Source: Plantago ovata (lineage: Eukaryota > Streptophyta > Magnoliopsida > Lamiales > Plantaginaceae). From it: a stretch of DNA of 64,000 nucleotides. Shown piece after piece: positions 34,291 through 45,100 of this stretch; positions within the stretch are counted from its first letter, which is position 1, and every line of letters starts with the position of its first letter. The stretch spans positions 123,477,462 through 123,541,461 of the forward strand of contig CM051455.1 in the NCBI GenBank assembly GCA_028274465.1, written 5' to 3'. A model generated the notes under the pieces. The model searched no databases and had not been told where the DNA came from. It saw nothing but the letters and a program-made list of their open reading frames with translations. The position numbers and the translations under genes are program-made.

Positions 34291-35486
34291 TGATGAACGT
34301 GTATTTTACACCTTCATTCGAGTCTTTTTTCACCTATTTAGCTATCCTCTATGTTAATTTAGCTATATTATAGTGCATTTTATTAGAATAGTGTCACGTT
34401 TCCCTTTAGTTTGCATTTTTCAGGTTTTAGGTGAAAAACGTGATTTTTCGGGAAATTATATTGAAGAGAACGAAGAATCGGTCATCCGTGGTGTATCTAG
34501 AAGGTTCCGGACGAGATTTGAAGTCTAGGGGTCGAGTTTCAAGGCTCAAAGGTCACTAGAAGGCAAAATCCGAGCCCGAAAAGGAAAAGAAGACCAAAAA
34601 CGCGTCAAAAACGCGTTTCCGCCGACTGGAGCTCCCGGGCGGTTCGCCCGGGATGTGGAGCGGTTCGCCCCACACCAGGCGGTTCGCCCGGTGTCTGTGG
34701 CGACTCGCCCCACGCATTCCGAACTCCTATATATAGTTGCTTTTGTTTCTACGTTTTTTATACTTTCTCAGACCTTTTTTCATACTTTTCACATTAGTTT
34801 TAGATAGGAATTCTCCAGAGCCTATTCTGGGAATTCTTAGCATAGGAGACTATTTTTCTTATCAATTTGGAGGATTATCTTGCTTGTGAGTTCGCAATTC
34901 TTTGGAGATTGACAACCTTCGTCGGTAACATTGTATCTCACGATTTTTCTATTTATATTTATATCTTTCAACATGTTTTCATTCAATCTTGCTTTGATTT
35001 ATGTTGATTCCATGACATCTATGAGTAGCTAAATCTATCGTTGGTGATAGTATGTGATTTCTTAGCTAGGGTTCTTAATTATGCATGCTGTAACGCGAAT
35101 CAGACTTTGAGTTATTGATTTATTTCTTTGATCTATCTAAGCCCTCTATCTTCGTAGTGTTGAATTGAACGGAACACATTGGACAATTCATGATCTTAGA
35201 TTTCTATGCAAAACGATCGGGTACTTCATGCATGATTATTAACCTGATGCTTTGAATGATCATACTATCACTAACTTCCATTATCTTTGCTAAGAAAAAT
35301 CTGTGCTAAGTCGTTTGTTGAGTTTATAGTTTAAGTTAAACTAGATAAAGCTAGTTATAGTCCTTAGAGATCGACACTCGAGGTTATTTTACTGCTACAC
35401 TACGGTTTTCGTTGTAGTTGTGAATTGCCTTTGGCTAAAAACAAATTTATTTGATTAATTGAGTCTGACAAACTTTCGGTTCATCA
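34291..35486 (+). repeat. 3' LTR of the Athila-like element
   Basis: 1196 bp, TGATGAACGTG to GGTTCATCA, near-identical to the 5' LTR apart from small indels and scattered changes. Followed by the CCCAC duplication. Confidence 0.95.
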
Positions 35487-35852
35487 CCCACGCAGGTTCA
35501 ATTCTTGTGATTCTCATTCTATTTATTTATTTTTATTTTTCACTAGTGTATTTTCTCTTTAAAATTTACAACTCTTTGTTTTTCCCTTACTTTTTGGATC
35601 CTCCATTATTTTTCTTTCTTGCTTCTATTTTTTTATTTCAATAGGAAAACAAAAGAAGCGCAGAGTTGACTCCTAAAAAACACAAACAATAGTATACTAT
35701 AACCATTAGATTAGTTGTATGTATATTTTATTTATTTTTTTCTTTTCACAATCTACAACGTGCATTTTCTCTTTAATATTTACATTTTTTCTCTTCAACA
35801 ATGATGAAGTATAATACTTAAGTATTTAGTATGTTATTTTACTTAGAATCTT

Positions 35853-36206
35853 TTACCTCTTCTTACCCAAATTCCTGCCTCCGTCACTCACTCCATACAT
35901 ACAAACTCTAAAGACAACCAACACAATTACAAAAGCTTTACCTAGCAGTAATAAGAACACAAATCTTAGCAACCACCTTAAAATTAAATAGCATGTAGCT
36001 AGCGACAGTTGTGCGTATGAGCGAGCAAAGAATAGGTGTTCAACTAACTGTTTCAGCTTGAGAACCACACAATCAGGATCCATTGAAACAGAATCAGTGT
36101 ACGTGTCAATGGTAAACAAAATAGCCCTAGTCCAGCTAAGTTGATTGGAACAAAATATCCTACATATAAATAATAAATGTCTCACAAACTTGGGCACCGC
36201 GTGCAC
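35853..36206 (-). CDS. Unrecognised 117-aa ORF of the array, U4 copy
   Basis: Sister of 22715-23068 and 14234-14566, with the same hydrophobic C-terminal half and the same ending GGRNLGKKR. Unrecognised. Confidence 0.3.
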   Translation of the reverse strand: MHAVPKFVRHLLFICRIFCSNQLSWTRAILFTIDTYTDSVSMDPDCVVLKLKQLVEHLFFARSYAQLSLATCYLILRWLLRFVFLLLLGKAFVIVLVVFRVCMYGVSDGGRNLGKKR

Positions 36207-36400
36207 TCAGATTCTATTTAGGAATAATGTGTTGTTAAATATCCACATGCAAAATTAAAATTATGACAATCTCCCCTCAAGGTCTGGGTGTACAAACTAT
36301 GATACCGCATTGTCTAAATCTTCTTCTCTTGAGGCCTGTGTAAAAACCATTCCGATAAAAAAATGGAGGGAGTAAAACAGTTTTGCTATCAATTAATTAA

Positions 36401-37237
36401 GGGTAAATAACATTGTACCTCCTCTTTGGGGCCTCTAATTACGAAATGTTCTCTCTTAGTTCAACAATTACACGTAGCCCCAATAACCAAAAAATCATTG
36501 ACCTCACCCTTATTCATTTTTGTGTTTTTTCCTGCCAAACAAGGCCTTAGATTTTTAAAAATCATTTTTCCTTTTATTTTTATCTTTTCTCTTTTCTCCT
36601 TTTTTTTTCTCTTTTCTCTTTTCTTTTTCTTTTTTTTTCTTTTCTCTTTTTTTATTCCATCTTCTTCTTCTCTTAGAGTTCCAGTACCGGAATTAATTCC
36701 GGCACCGGAACTACTACAACTCCGGCAGGAACTGTAAACCAGAGCAGCTCCAGTCAGCTCCTACCGGAGCTGTGGTCGGGAGCTGTCAACAGCTCCGAAA
36801 TTGGAGCTGTTAACAGCTCCTGACCGGCGGAGCTGTTTTTTATATTTTTTTAATTTTTATTTATTTATTTATTTAATCTTTTGGGGTTATTTTGAAATAA
36901 ACCGTAATTTGGAGTTCTTTTATAATAAATATTAGTTCATTATGAAATTTATATAATTTTTGTGGTTAATTTAAAATTTATTAGAGTTAATTTTGTAGAA
37001 TAAAATAATTTAGAGGCAAATGTGTAAATGATGCAAACTTAAATTGTTTGTTTCAAGCTAAAAACTGAAATTCCGGCAAGTGTAAAAATGTAACTCCAGC
37101 TCTTAATTCGAAAAAAGTCAAAATCGTGGTCCTATATGTAAATTTTTTTGTCTAACACTGGGCTACATGTAATTGTTTTACTAAGAGTGTAACATATGTA
37201 ATTTAAAAAGCTAAGAGGCTCTATATGCAAATTGCCC
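36401..37237. mobile_element. Mutator-like non-autonomous element, U4 copy
   Basis: 837 bp with termini GGGTAAATAACA and AAATTGCCC and a perfect 9-bp duplication ATTAATTAA (36392-36400, 37238-37246). The palindrome cluster GGAGCTGTTAACAGCTCC lies near 36700-36840. It has no transposase. Confidence 0.8.
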
Positions 37238-37454
37238 ATTAATTAATTCTACATAGCAATTAAGACAATAAATACATAATGGTTTTTAAAAAGAACTAAA
37301 CTAGTCTCATTCTCAAGAGAATTCAGGTGACCGACCTCATATACTGTAAAATTATATTGATAGTGACATTAACCCAAACAAGTTGACTAAAGAAAGAGAA
37401 AATAAATATTCACCACAAGAAAAGGAAAAACGGCAACACTGCATAGTTTCAAAG

Positions 37455-37891
37455 ATGATGCTCACCCGCTCTTTATTGCTCCGTGGTAGTGTCAGTGTGT
37501 CACTCACTAACCAGGCGAGGCCGCCACTAAATGGCAAAAACAATGGCGATCATCTAGTTGATGTTCAATTTACCAATCGATATAATCTCTTAAGAATTCA
37601 AATAGGCACTAGAAATGAAGAACCGCATCTGAAAATCCCTGAGGTTGCCTATATTGGGTCGGGTCAAGTGTACAACATGAAGTTGGACGCAAACATTTTC
37701 ATACACGAGGTTGCATTTTCATATAGTATGTTTTTGGAAGAAAAATTATAGTTAATTTACATGACCCAAGTCGAGATGAAGACCATCACATCATATACTG
37801 GAAGGTGGATAGCGATGGATTTTATCGTAGTTATGACAACAAAAGATTGAAATCGGAGGTTGATTGGCATATAATCCAATCCTCAAAGTGA
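37455..37891 (+). pseudogene. SPH-like, U4 copy, frameshifted
   Basis: Colinear with 16306-16743, starting MMLTRSLLLRGSVSVSLT. One C present in the other copies is missing near 37744 (GAAGAAAAATTATA against GAAGAAACAATTATA). The frame therefore stops at 37751, and the W-x-V-x-x-DG-x-Y end is read only in the next frame. The single Cys of the U2 copy is Tyr here. This is a pseudogene. Confidence 0.8.
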
Positions 37892-38213
37892 TCTTCAAGG
37901 ATGATAATAATGTTACAAATTTCTCAAAGTATAACACCAAATAAAAGTTGTTGAGTTGAACAATAAACTCATTTTTGTTTAGTTGATTCAGAAATGAAAT
38001 ATTTTTATTTTTTAATTAGTGTTTACATTTTAGGTATCACACAACCATCCTAGCATAAAACCCAAAATAGATGGTATTAAATTTTCTATCAGGAGCAAAT
38101 TTGTCATTTTAGTTTTTAGGACAAGAATTGAGAAAATAAATTAGGCTAAATAATTTCCTGATTTCTCCACCAATTTGTAGCAACTCTATTTCCTATCATA
38201 AAAATATTTGATC

Positions 38214-38335
38214 GGGTGTTTGCAACAGTGTAACTTATCAAATTTATCACTTTAAACTAAATCAATTTTTTGAGTATTTGCAACAACTTATAAGCTGACA
38301 GATTCTCTTAAATTAAGCTGGATAAATTGGATTTG
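38214..38335. mobile_element. hAT-like MITE left end, U4 copy
   Basis: Starts GGGTGTTTGCAACAGTGTAA. Homology to the U1 and U2 copies ends near 38335, which is the right edge of the array. Confidence 0.5.
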
Positions 38336-38452
38336 TTTTAACTTATAAGTTGTCTAACTCTCCTATTGTACTCCCTCCATTTTTCAATATAAGTAGTTTT
38401 AGCATTGTGTTCTTGTGCTTGAATATAAGTAGTTTAAGGTTTTAAATTAGTA

Positions 38453-38705
38453 CTTCCTCCGTCCCATAACAAACGTTACACTTCATTTTGTTAACTTTTC
38501 GAGTTTCAGTTTGACCTCGTATTAATTCAAAATTATACAATAAAAATAATTAAAAAATATATAACATGAAAATATAAACATTCTAGTTTTATAATATATT
38601 ATTTTTAATTATTTTTATCATATGATTTGAGAATAATTTAATGTCAATCTGACCCTAAAAAAGTCAATAAAATGAAGTTTAACATTTGTTATGGGATGGA
38701 GAAAA
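38453..38705. mobile_element. Stowaway-like MITE B
   Basis: 253 bp with long inverted termini (CTTCCTCCGTCCCATAACAA against TTTTCTCCATCCCATAACAA, extending through about 43 bp). TA lies on both sides (38451-38452, 38706-38707). Confidence 0.85.
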
Positions 38706-38945
38706 TATTATATTAGATTTCCAAGACAATAATTATGATGGTGGAATTTCAATGTTTGACTTTTAATAAAATAATTCTTTTTGCATAATTATGATTGGAT
38801 GTTATAATAAAATTATATTTTTTAATGGTAATAATTATTACTTTCTCCATTTCATTAATAACTTCCTAGGTTTCTATTTTGGGCGTTCTCTTACAAATTT
38901 CTAACCCAAATATGGAAAGGTTTTCAACCCACTTACCACTTTTTT

Positions 38946-40920
38946 ATTATTTCTCTATCCTTCTTTATAACAACTATTTCATGATCTAGTCATTAAGGTG
39001 ATGCATAAACTTAAAGCCTGGTACAATAAAAACTTGTCTTATGCTGGAAAATTAGTTCTTATTAGAGCAGTCACAAATGCCATTCCAGCTTATGTTATGT
39101 CTTTTGCTAAAATTCCTTTGGCAATCATTAAAAAGATTAATTCTTTAAACTCTCAGTTTTTATGGAATAACTCTTCTCAGGGGAAAAAGAGAGGTAGAGT
39201 TAAATGGAGTTCTATTTGCACACCAAAAGAGTTAGGAGGATTGGGAATCAGAAATTTAAAAATCCTCAACATAGCTTTCCAATTTAAACTCCTTTGGAAA
39301 CTTTTGACTCAACCTCAAAATCTTTGGGTGCAAGTGTGTAAAATCAAGTATTTTCCTCAGCACTCTATTTTCCACACAGGTTATAAAAAATCAAATAGTT
39401 GGATATGGAACTCTTTGATATCCATTATTCCAATTTTTGTTAATCATATTGGGTGGCAACCTCAATCTGGAACTTCAATTGATTTTTGGAATGATATTTG
39501 GCTAGGAAAGCAGGCCTTGAATACTCTCTTGCACACACAAAATCATTTTGTTCCACTTTCTCATTTTATTGAAAATCAAACATGGAATGAGGAATTGCTG
39601 CTTCAAACCTTACCAATTCAGCTGGTTGCTAGTATTGTAACTATTCCACTGCCCCATCAGCCTGAACTTGATTACAGAGTTTGGTTGCATACAAGTTCAG
39701 GGTCATTTACAGTGAAGTCTGCTTATGAACACTTGATACAGGCTCAAGGAATTGGGCCAACCTATCCATGGCATAGATTATGGTCACTTAACTTATTACC
39801 TAGAATAAAACTTTTTCTTTGGATGTCTTTGCATAACAAGTTGCCTACTGCAGCTTTACTCATGCAAATGCATGTTTTGCCATCACCCTTGTGTGCTTTA
39901 TGTCAAACACAAGAGGAAACCTTAGAACACCTCTTATTTCAATGTGTCAAATTTACTGATTTTAGAAAGATCATTTGGCCGGCAGAATGGAATACAATTC
40001 AACCATCTGTGCTTGGGCTCCTCACTCATTTTCAACACAATACTCATACACAGTTGCTACAAATTTCTGCATGCTATCTCATATGGAGATATAGGAATAA
40101 CTATGTTTTTAGGCACCAAGATTTTAGTAGTAAAAGCATATATATGCATCTATTACAAATCATGCAAGACATGCAGATCCTTCATACTCATAAGCACCAG
40201 AAGCATCATTTGATTTTATGTAAATGGAATCCTCCACCAATTGGTTTTGTTGCTATGAATATTGATGGGGCCTCTATAAATAATCCGGGGCATGCAGGGA
40301 TTGGAATTATTTTTCGAAATAATTCTGGTCAAGTTTTAAAGGCAGCAGCAGGATATATAGGAGTTTGCACAAATAATATGGCTGAGCTAACAGCCCTCAA
40401 ACACGGCTTAGTTTTGGCAAATCAGTTTCATTTTCAAAAATTGGATATTCAATCAGATTCTAAATTTGTGATATCTTCTTTGAACAGATGCTACGCGAAG
40501 GATCGACATCTGCAGCAGCTGCTTAAGGAAGTCAGACAAATGCTACAACAAATGGAGGATGTTAAGTATCGTTTTGTTTACCGGGAAGCTAACCAAGCTG
40601 CGGACGCACTTGCTAAACATGGAAGTGAAGGGTGGGCTCCAGGAACGTCGCGCTATGCGCCATCAGTACGGAGTGATCCAAGTGGTCTTCGTTGTTTTCA
40701 AGCTAACCAAGATCATGTGAGTAACTTAAGTGTTTGGGAAAAGGCCCCGAATTGGTTACAAGTTTTTGTAAACTCGGACATTAGCACTACCTTTCCTAGA
40801 CTAGTAGTAGCCTAAGTATTTTGTAAGTATGGACATTTTCATCATGAAGCACTAGATTAGGACGTTTTGTACAACTTATGTAAGCACTAATCCTCCATTT
40901 GCGTAATATATTTTTTATTT

Positions 40921-40957
<37 letters not shown>
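38946..40957 (+). mobile_element. 5'-truncated L1-type LINE with poly-A tail
   Basis: It ends in about 36 A (40922-40957) after a 3' UTR, followed by CTTTTT that repeats the CTTTTT at 38939-38944, a short possible target duplication. The 5' boundary lies between 38946 and 38971. The endonuclease and the RT core are missing, as expected from incomplete reverse transcription. Confidence 0.85.
38998..40815 (+). CDS. LINE ORF2 C-terminal part: RT thumb region, zinc-binding RT-associated domain, RNase H
   Basis: This 605-codon open frame is uninterrupted. It begins in the region just after the RT catalytic core (KLKAWYNKNLSYAGKLVLIR, then VKWSSICTPKELGGLGIRNL), continues with the plant LINE zf-RVT domain (WHRLWSLNLLPRIKLFLWM about residue 258; CALCQTQEETLEHLLFQC about 301-318), and ends with a type-I RNase H: NIDGASINNPGHAGIG (about 421), ELTALKHGL, IQSDSKFVI and ANQAADALAKHG (about 530), carrying the D-E-D-D set. 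The listed first codon is GTG, with ATG next; neither is a natural start because the ORF is truncated. The intact frame implies a recent insertion. It cannot move by itself without the RT active site. Confidence 0.9.
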   Translation: MMHKLKAWYNKNLSYAGKLVLIRAVTNAIPAYVMSFAKIPLAIIKKINSLNSQFLWNNSSQGKKRGRVKWSSICTPKELGGLGIRNLKILNIAFQFKLLWKLLTQPQNLWVQVCKIKYFPQHSIFHTGYKKSNSWIWNSLISIIPIFVNHIGWQPQSGTSIDFWNDIWLGKQALNTLLHTQNHFVPLSHFIENQTWNEELLLQTLPIQLVASIVTIPLPHQPELDYRVWLHTSSGSFTVKSAYEHLIQAQGIGPTYPWHRLWSLNLLPRIKLFLWMSLHNKLPTAALLMQMHVLPSPLCALCQTQEETLEHLLFQCVKFTDFRKIIWPAEWNTIQPSVLGLLTHFQHNTHTQLLQISACYLIWRYRNNYVFRHQDFSSKSIYMHLLQIMQDMQILHTHKHQKHHLILCKWNPPPIGFVAMNIDGASINNPGHAGIGIIFRNNSGQVLKAAAGYIGVCTNNMAELTALKHGLVLANQFHFQKLDIQSDSKFVISSLNRCYAKDRHLQQLLKEVRQMLQQMEDVKYRFVYREANQAADALAKHGSEGWAPGTSRYAPSVRSDPSGLRCFQANQDHVSNLSVWEKAPNWLQVFVNSDISTTFPRLVVA

Positions 40958-40959
<2 letters not shown>

Positions 40960-41186
40960 TTTTCAATCTTTATCATACTTTATCACCTTTTCACAATTAA
41001 ATAATCGTATATATCAATTCTTCAATATTATTCATTAAAATTGGTAATTTTTACCACTTAGTAAGTAACTAAAATATGAAGGAAGTATTATTGTGGACCA
41101 TCATATATATTTATTCTCATTATAATTATTTTCTTAATAAGTGTGAAGAAGTGTAAAACTACTTATAATAAAAAATGAAGGGAGTA

Positions 41187-42189
41187 ATACAAATAAGTTT
41201 ATAAGTCTAGTTCAGTTAAAAAGTTAAAAACCGCGTATGTGTACTCCATGGCTGAGAGAAAGAAGTTTTCAGCTGAGATAGAACATCAGCCCGACAAATC
41301 CTTCCTTCTTCTACAAGTCTTAATAGATCCTTCGTCCATTGGGCCCTTAAGCCCATAACCTGAGACCAAAACCAGCCCAGAACTCGAACATCTGGAAAAT
41401 TCGTTACTTTCAATATTCTCTGCTACTGTAATATGATATTGCTCACTAAACAAAATAAAAAGATTGAAGTTATAAACAAATTTTATCCATAAAGCAATCT
41501 GTCGGCTCTTAATTTGTAAGTTAACTACTCTCACAGGCAAAATAGCGTTTTCCTAGAAGTTTGGTGATGCACTGTGAAGTTTGCTTAGGTACACTTAGAG
41601 CCTGAACTTGAACTACTCGTGAGGTTTTAATTTGTGTGTTTTTGAAAGTTCCTAAGGTATTGTTCCCGTATTTTAAAACCTGTAAACTAATCGTAAACAA
41701 AATTCAGGAGAGCCAACGCATTCTTGCTGGGTCAGGAAGGCACCAATTCAAGCATAAAAGGCATTAATTCCTGAGCCAGCAAGCATAACAGGCATTAAAT
41801 CATTCTATGTAGGAAGGCACCAATTCAAGCAATTTTAGTAAGATGCTCAAAATTCATTCTACCCGACTAAATCATTAAAGCTGTTACCAGACGGTATTTA
41901 GATCGATAGCAGTCATTACAGGCATTCTTCCAATTCCCACAATAAAAACATCCATTCAATCTCAGGTTCTTTTTTTTTTTTTCTTTTTTCTTTTAAACGG
42001 CTAAAAAACTACTCAAACCAACACTCTAATTGACGACAATCTGCAGGCATCGGGTACAAGTCATAACAAGACGAACTGGGCAGCCTGTCAATGTAAGTCT
42101 GTAACTTTGCTGCTTTCACCTCGTTCAATACGATTCTTCATGTATAACAAGCCAGCAATCTAGCAAGCTGGAGGTCAGCTCAACACAAA
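41187..42189. other. Intergenic and 3' UTR region before the TBC gene
   Basis: 41187-41990 has no supported gene. A word of about 20 bp with AGGCACCAATTCAAGC occurs twice (about 41739 and 41816). About 42000-42189 is probably the 3' UTR of the minus-strand TBC gene. Confidence 0.5.
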
Positions 42190-45100
42190 TCACAAGGGAG
42201 TCTCTACTTTATTATGGAGTCTCATCACCAACCCAGATGCATCATCTAGAAGCTTCCAAACATCGAGCTGCCCAGCCATCGCATTACACTCCCTTAAAAT
42301 CTCGTCGATGCTGTTATATTTCTCTATGATCAGTTTCCTCCTCTGTAACACCGAAGCTGCAATAGCATAAAGCAGTAGATCTTCAGTGGGAGGAGCCTGC
42401 TGCCTTATCATGCTCCATGCAGCTTTCCCGATTCTAGCCCTAATTGCAGCCTGATCAGCCCACATGACCTCCCAAAGGCACAGAGTTTGTTCGAAGGTTA
42501 GTTCCCTTCTAAAGAGAACTACGACCATTCTGTAAACGAAAAAGCAATCTTCTGCCTGAAGTTGCTCCAAGTGTCTGTAAAGATGAGAGTCCTTGCACTT
42601 GATGATCTTTGATACAGTATTCAGTTGTCTTCTAATACCCACCTCATCAAGCCTGAAATTATGACGAGCTCTTTTCATGAATCCCACGAAACACCAGAAA
42701 GCCAAATGGTCTTCTGTAATTACACAAATTATGGGAGAAAGTAGATCACTCATTCCCTGGCAATAGCCAATTTCTTGGTCATAAAGCGCATAGGCATCAA
42801 GAATGGCAACTAAACGGGCTGCATGGAAGATCCTTCCAGAATCTAGATGATCATAATCCTTCAATCCTACAGCTTCGGCTGCACGCTTTGCCTTATCATC
42901 TGATACTACTGCTTGTGCTGGGGAATATTCTATCCATTCTCCATTAGCTCGAATGGCATCTAGACGGATAATTCGCTGCCAGGTAGTGAAATCTTCAAAA
43001 TTTCGGACTTCTGACTGGGCTTCCATATTGGATGGAGATGAATCCTCAATCAAGGACTGGTGAAAATCAGTATCCTCTGTGTTTTCTGTAAAGTTCAAAG
43101 ATTCACTAACTTCAGGGTCATTTGAGGAGTCTGAGTCTGAAGAGTCAGAGTTGGAGGAAACAGATGGATCTCTGATTTTCTTTGAACTAGAGTCTTCATC
43201 CACCACCAGGCTGGTAGGTTGGTCTGTCTCCTTAGACTCTAATCCTTCCTCGCTACCAAGTAATTCTTTTGAGCCCGCATTTTCATTGTCAGGAGATTCC
43301 GTGCCCACAGGAAGACTCCCACTATCACGTTTTTTAGGTTCATCAGTTTTCATCATACTGAAGAGCTCGGTGTTCTGTCTGAGAAGTTGGTGACATCGAC
43401 TTCGTAGTTTTTCATATTCTTCTCTGCAGTGCATAGTGCCAAGGAAGTGTATATAATTAAAATTTGACATCATAGACTGAACTAAATGGGAGCGATACAA
43501 AGGCAAGTTCAAAATAGTGTGCAAGGAGATAATGACCCCTCTTTGTCCCATATGCTTTCTTTCAAGGTTGTAAGTTCAAAGCTGTACTGAAGTTCGTGAC
43601 ATTACCTTTTCTGAGTTGTAATTGCATCTCTTTCTTCTTTAGTACTTGTTAGGTCGTAGCTGCAAAATAAAGAAACGGTCATTGCGAAAATGGCTTTGCT
43701 GCAAGTCGATTTTCAGAAACAAATCTACGGAAACAGATAGTCAAACACAGAGATTTTTACGCATTATATCATCCTACTTAAACACCAGTTACCGAATATT
43801 AATCACACAACTGAAACAAATAGTAGGAAAATGGCAGAGAAATTCCCATAGTGCACTGGAGTCCATAGAATAATAATTGAAAATTTATGTGCCATGATCA
43901 CCATCTCCCCCCCCCCCCCCAAAAATAAAAATAAATTAATAATAATAAATAAATAAATAAATAAATAAGAAGGTTTACCCATTTTTCATTATGTTACAAT
44001 TTCTAATAATTAGTTTCTGAAAGAATTGGGCAACTGGTTCCAACTTATGCTCTTGAAACATTGATCTTTAAAATGTCGAAACAACAGAGCATAATTTGAC
44101 CACTGGTACTAATATGCGTGCAAGAAGCAAATGATTTTGGCTCTTCAAAGAATTACATATCTGAAATGGAGGAATTGAGGGGCGTCGAAGGTTAAGGAAG
44201 GAAGTGTTGATAAACCAACAGAATAAAAGAAATCATGACACACCTATAATGATAACCATTGGAAATTAAAGGTTAACAAACCACAGATCCTATACAAGAA
44301 AAAACATTGCAATTCAGTTACAACAGTGACCATTAAGCACCTTTCCAAGAAGTTTTCTGAGGTTTTGTACAAACAAATCCAAAGAGCATCATTAGGCAAC
44401 TAATGACATTTATGCACATATGCAAAGAAGAAATGGAAACCAACATGTATATATATATATGCAAAGGCGTCTCTCAGATTTTGGTTTTGACATGTCATCA
44501 AAATTTCCAAAAGAACCGACTTACACTCCAAGGAGAAACGGCCAAACCTCTGCTCGAATACTTGGATCAACACCCTATACACAGAGAGAAAGTAAAGTGT
44601 CAGAGTCATTTACGTCACATAAAACACAATTGAAGGCCCCTAAAGATGAAAGTAAAGCTACATAAAAGTGCAACTCACTCCACTTCGAACTTTCTTCAGA
44701 AACTTTGATCCATTGTCATGGAGCCTTCCATCTTGTGTGAACATTGTTCTCCATTGTTCAGGTGAGAGAATTTGTTTTCTTTTTCTTCGCGACCATGGTG
44801 ATTTGCGCCGACCCCTGGAAACGGTACTGATGATACATTTATACTTTGATAAAAAAGTATGACCATGTAAACGAATATATAGTATGCAAGATTTTTCCAT
44901 CGGAAACCACTCGCTAAGCTTCTCAAACTATGAATCAATTATACGGATGACTGTTGATTAACCCAACAAGGAGAAGATATACCATGAGATAAACTTTAAG
45001 AATGATTTAACATTAAAGATATCATTCTTAGGAATTAGGATAGCCAAAATTCACATGAACTTTATTATTTTAGGAGAGCATCCTTTTGCAAGAAAGCAAT

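Larger units (their letters stand above)
23714..35486 (+). mobile_element. Athila-like Ty3/gypsy retrotransposon, full length with defects
   Basis: The 11.8-kb element has two LTRs (1208 and 1196 bp), a perfect 5-bp duplication CCCAC (23709-23713 and 35487-35491), a tRNA-Asp type primer site, gag, pol in the order protease, RT, RNase H, integrase, and a 1.8-kb 3' non-coding region without an env-like ORF. The DLGAS protease motif and tRNA-Asp site point to the Athila lineage. It is inactive: a solo LTR splits gag, and gag and pol carry frameshifts. By eye the two LTRs differ by a few short indels and scattered substitutions. Confidence 0.95.
23349..38335. repeat. Partial tandem unit U4, split by the Athila-like element
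   Basis: The parts 23349-23713 and 35487-38335 are colinear with U1 6252-9325. Homology ends inside the hAT-like MITE near 38335. The JMJ zinc-finger part is missing. The CACTA element and the 511-bp duplication of U2 are absent. Confidence 0.85.
38841..41085. mobile_element. Stowaway-like MITE C, split by the LINE
   Basis: The arms 38841 to about 38945 and 40958-41085 have imperfect inverted ends (CTTTCTCCATTTCATTAATA against CTTCCTTCATATTTTAGTTA) and TA on both sides (38839-38840, 41086-41087). A LINE occupies its centre. Confidence 0.65.
38371..41184. mobile_element. Stowaway-like element A, expanded by nested insertions
   Basis: The left end CTCCCTCCATTTTTCAATAT and right end (reverse complement CTCCCTTCATTTTTTATTAT) are inverted repeats, continuing with AAGTAGTTTTA on both sides. 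TA flanks both ends (38369-38370, 41185-41186), as in Tc1/mariner MITEs. Elements B and C and the LINE lie inside. Confidence 0.75.

Noticed and set aside
44400-44665. Short plus-strand ORFs around TBC exon 3
   Set aside because: They overlap a small exon whose minus-strand translation matches the TBC family; the plus-strand frames match nothing.
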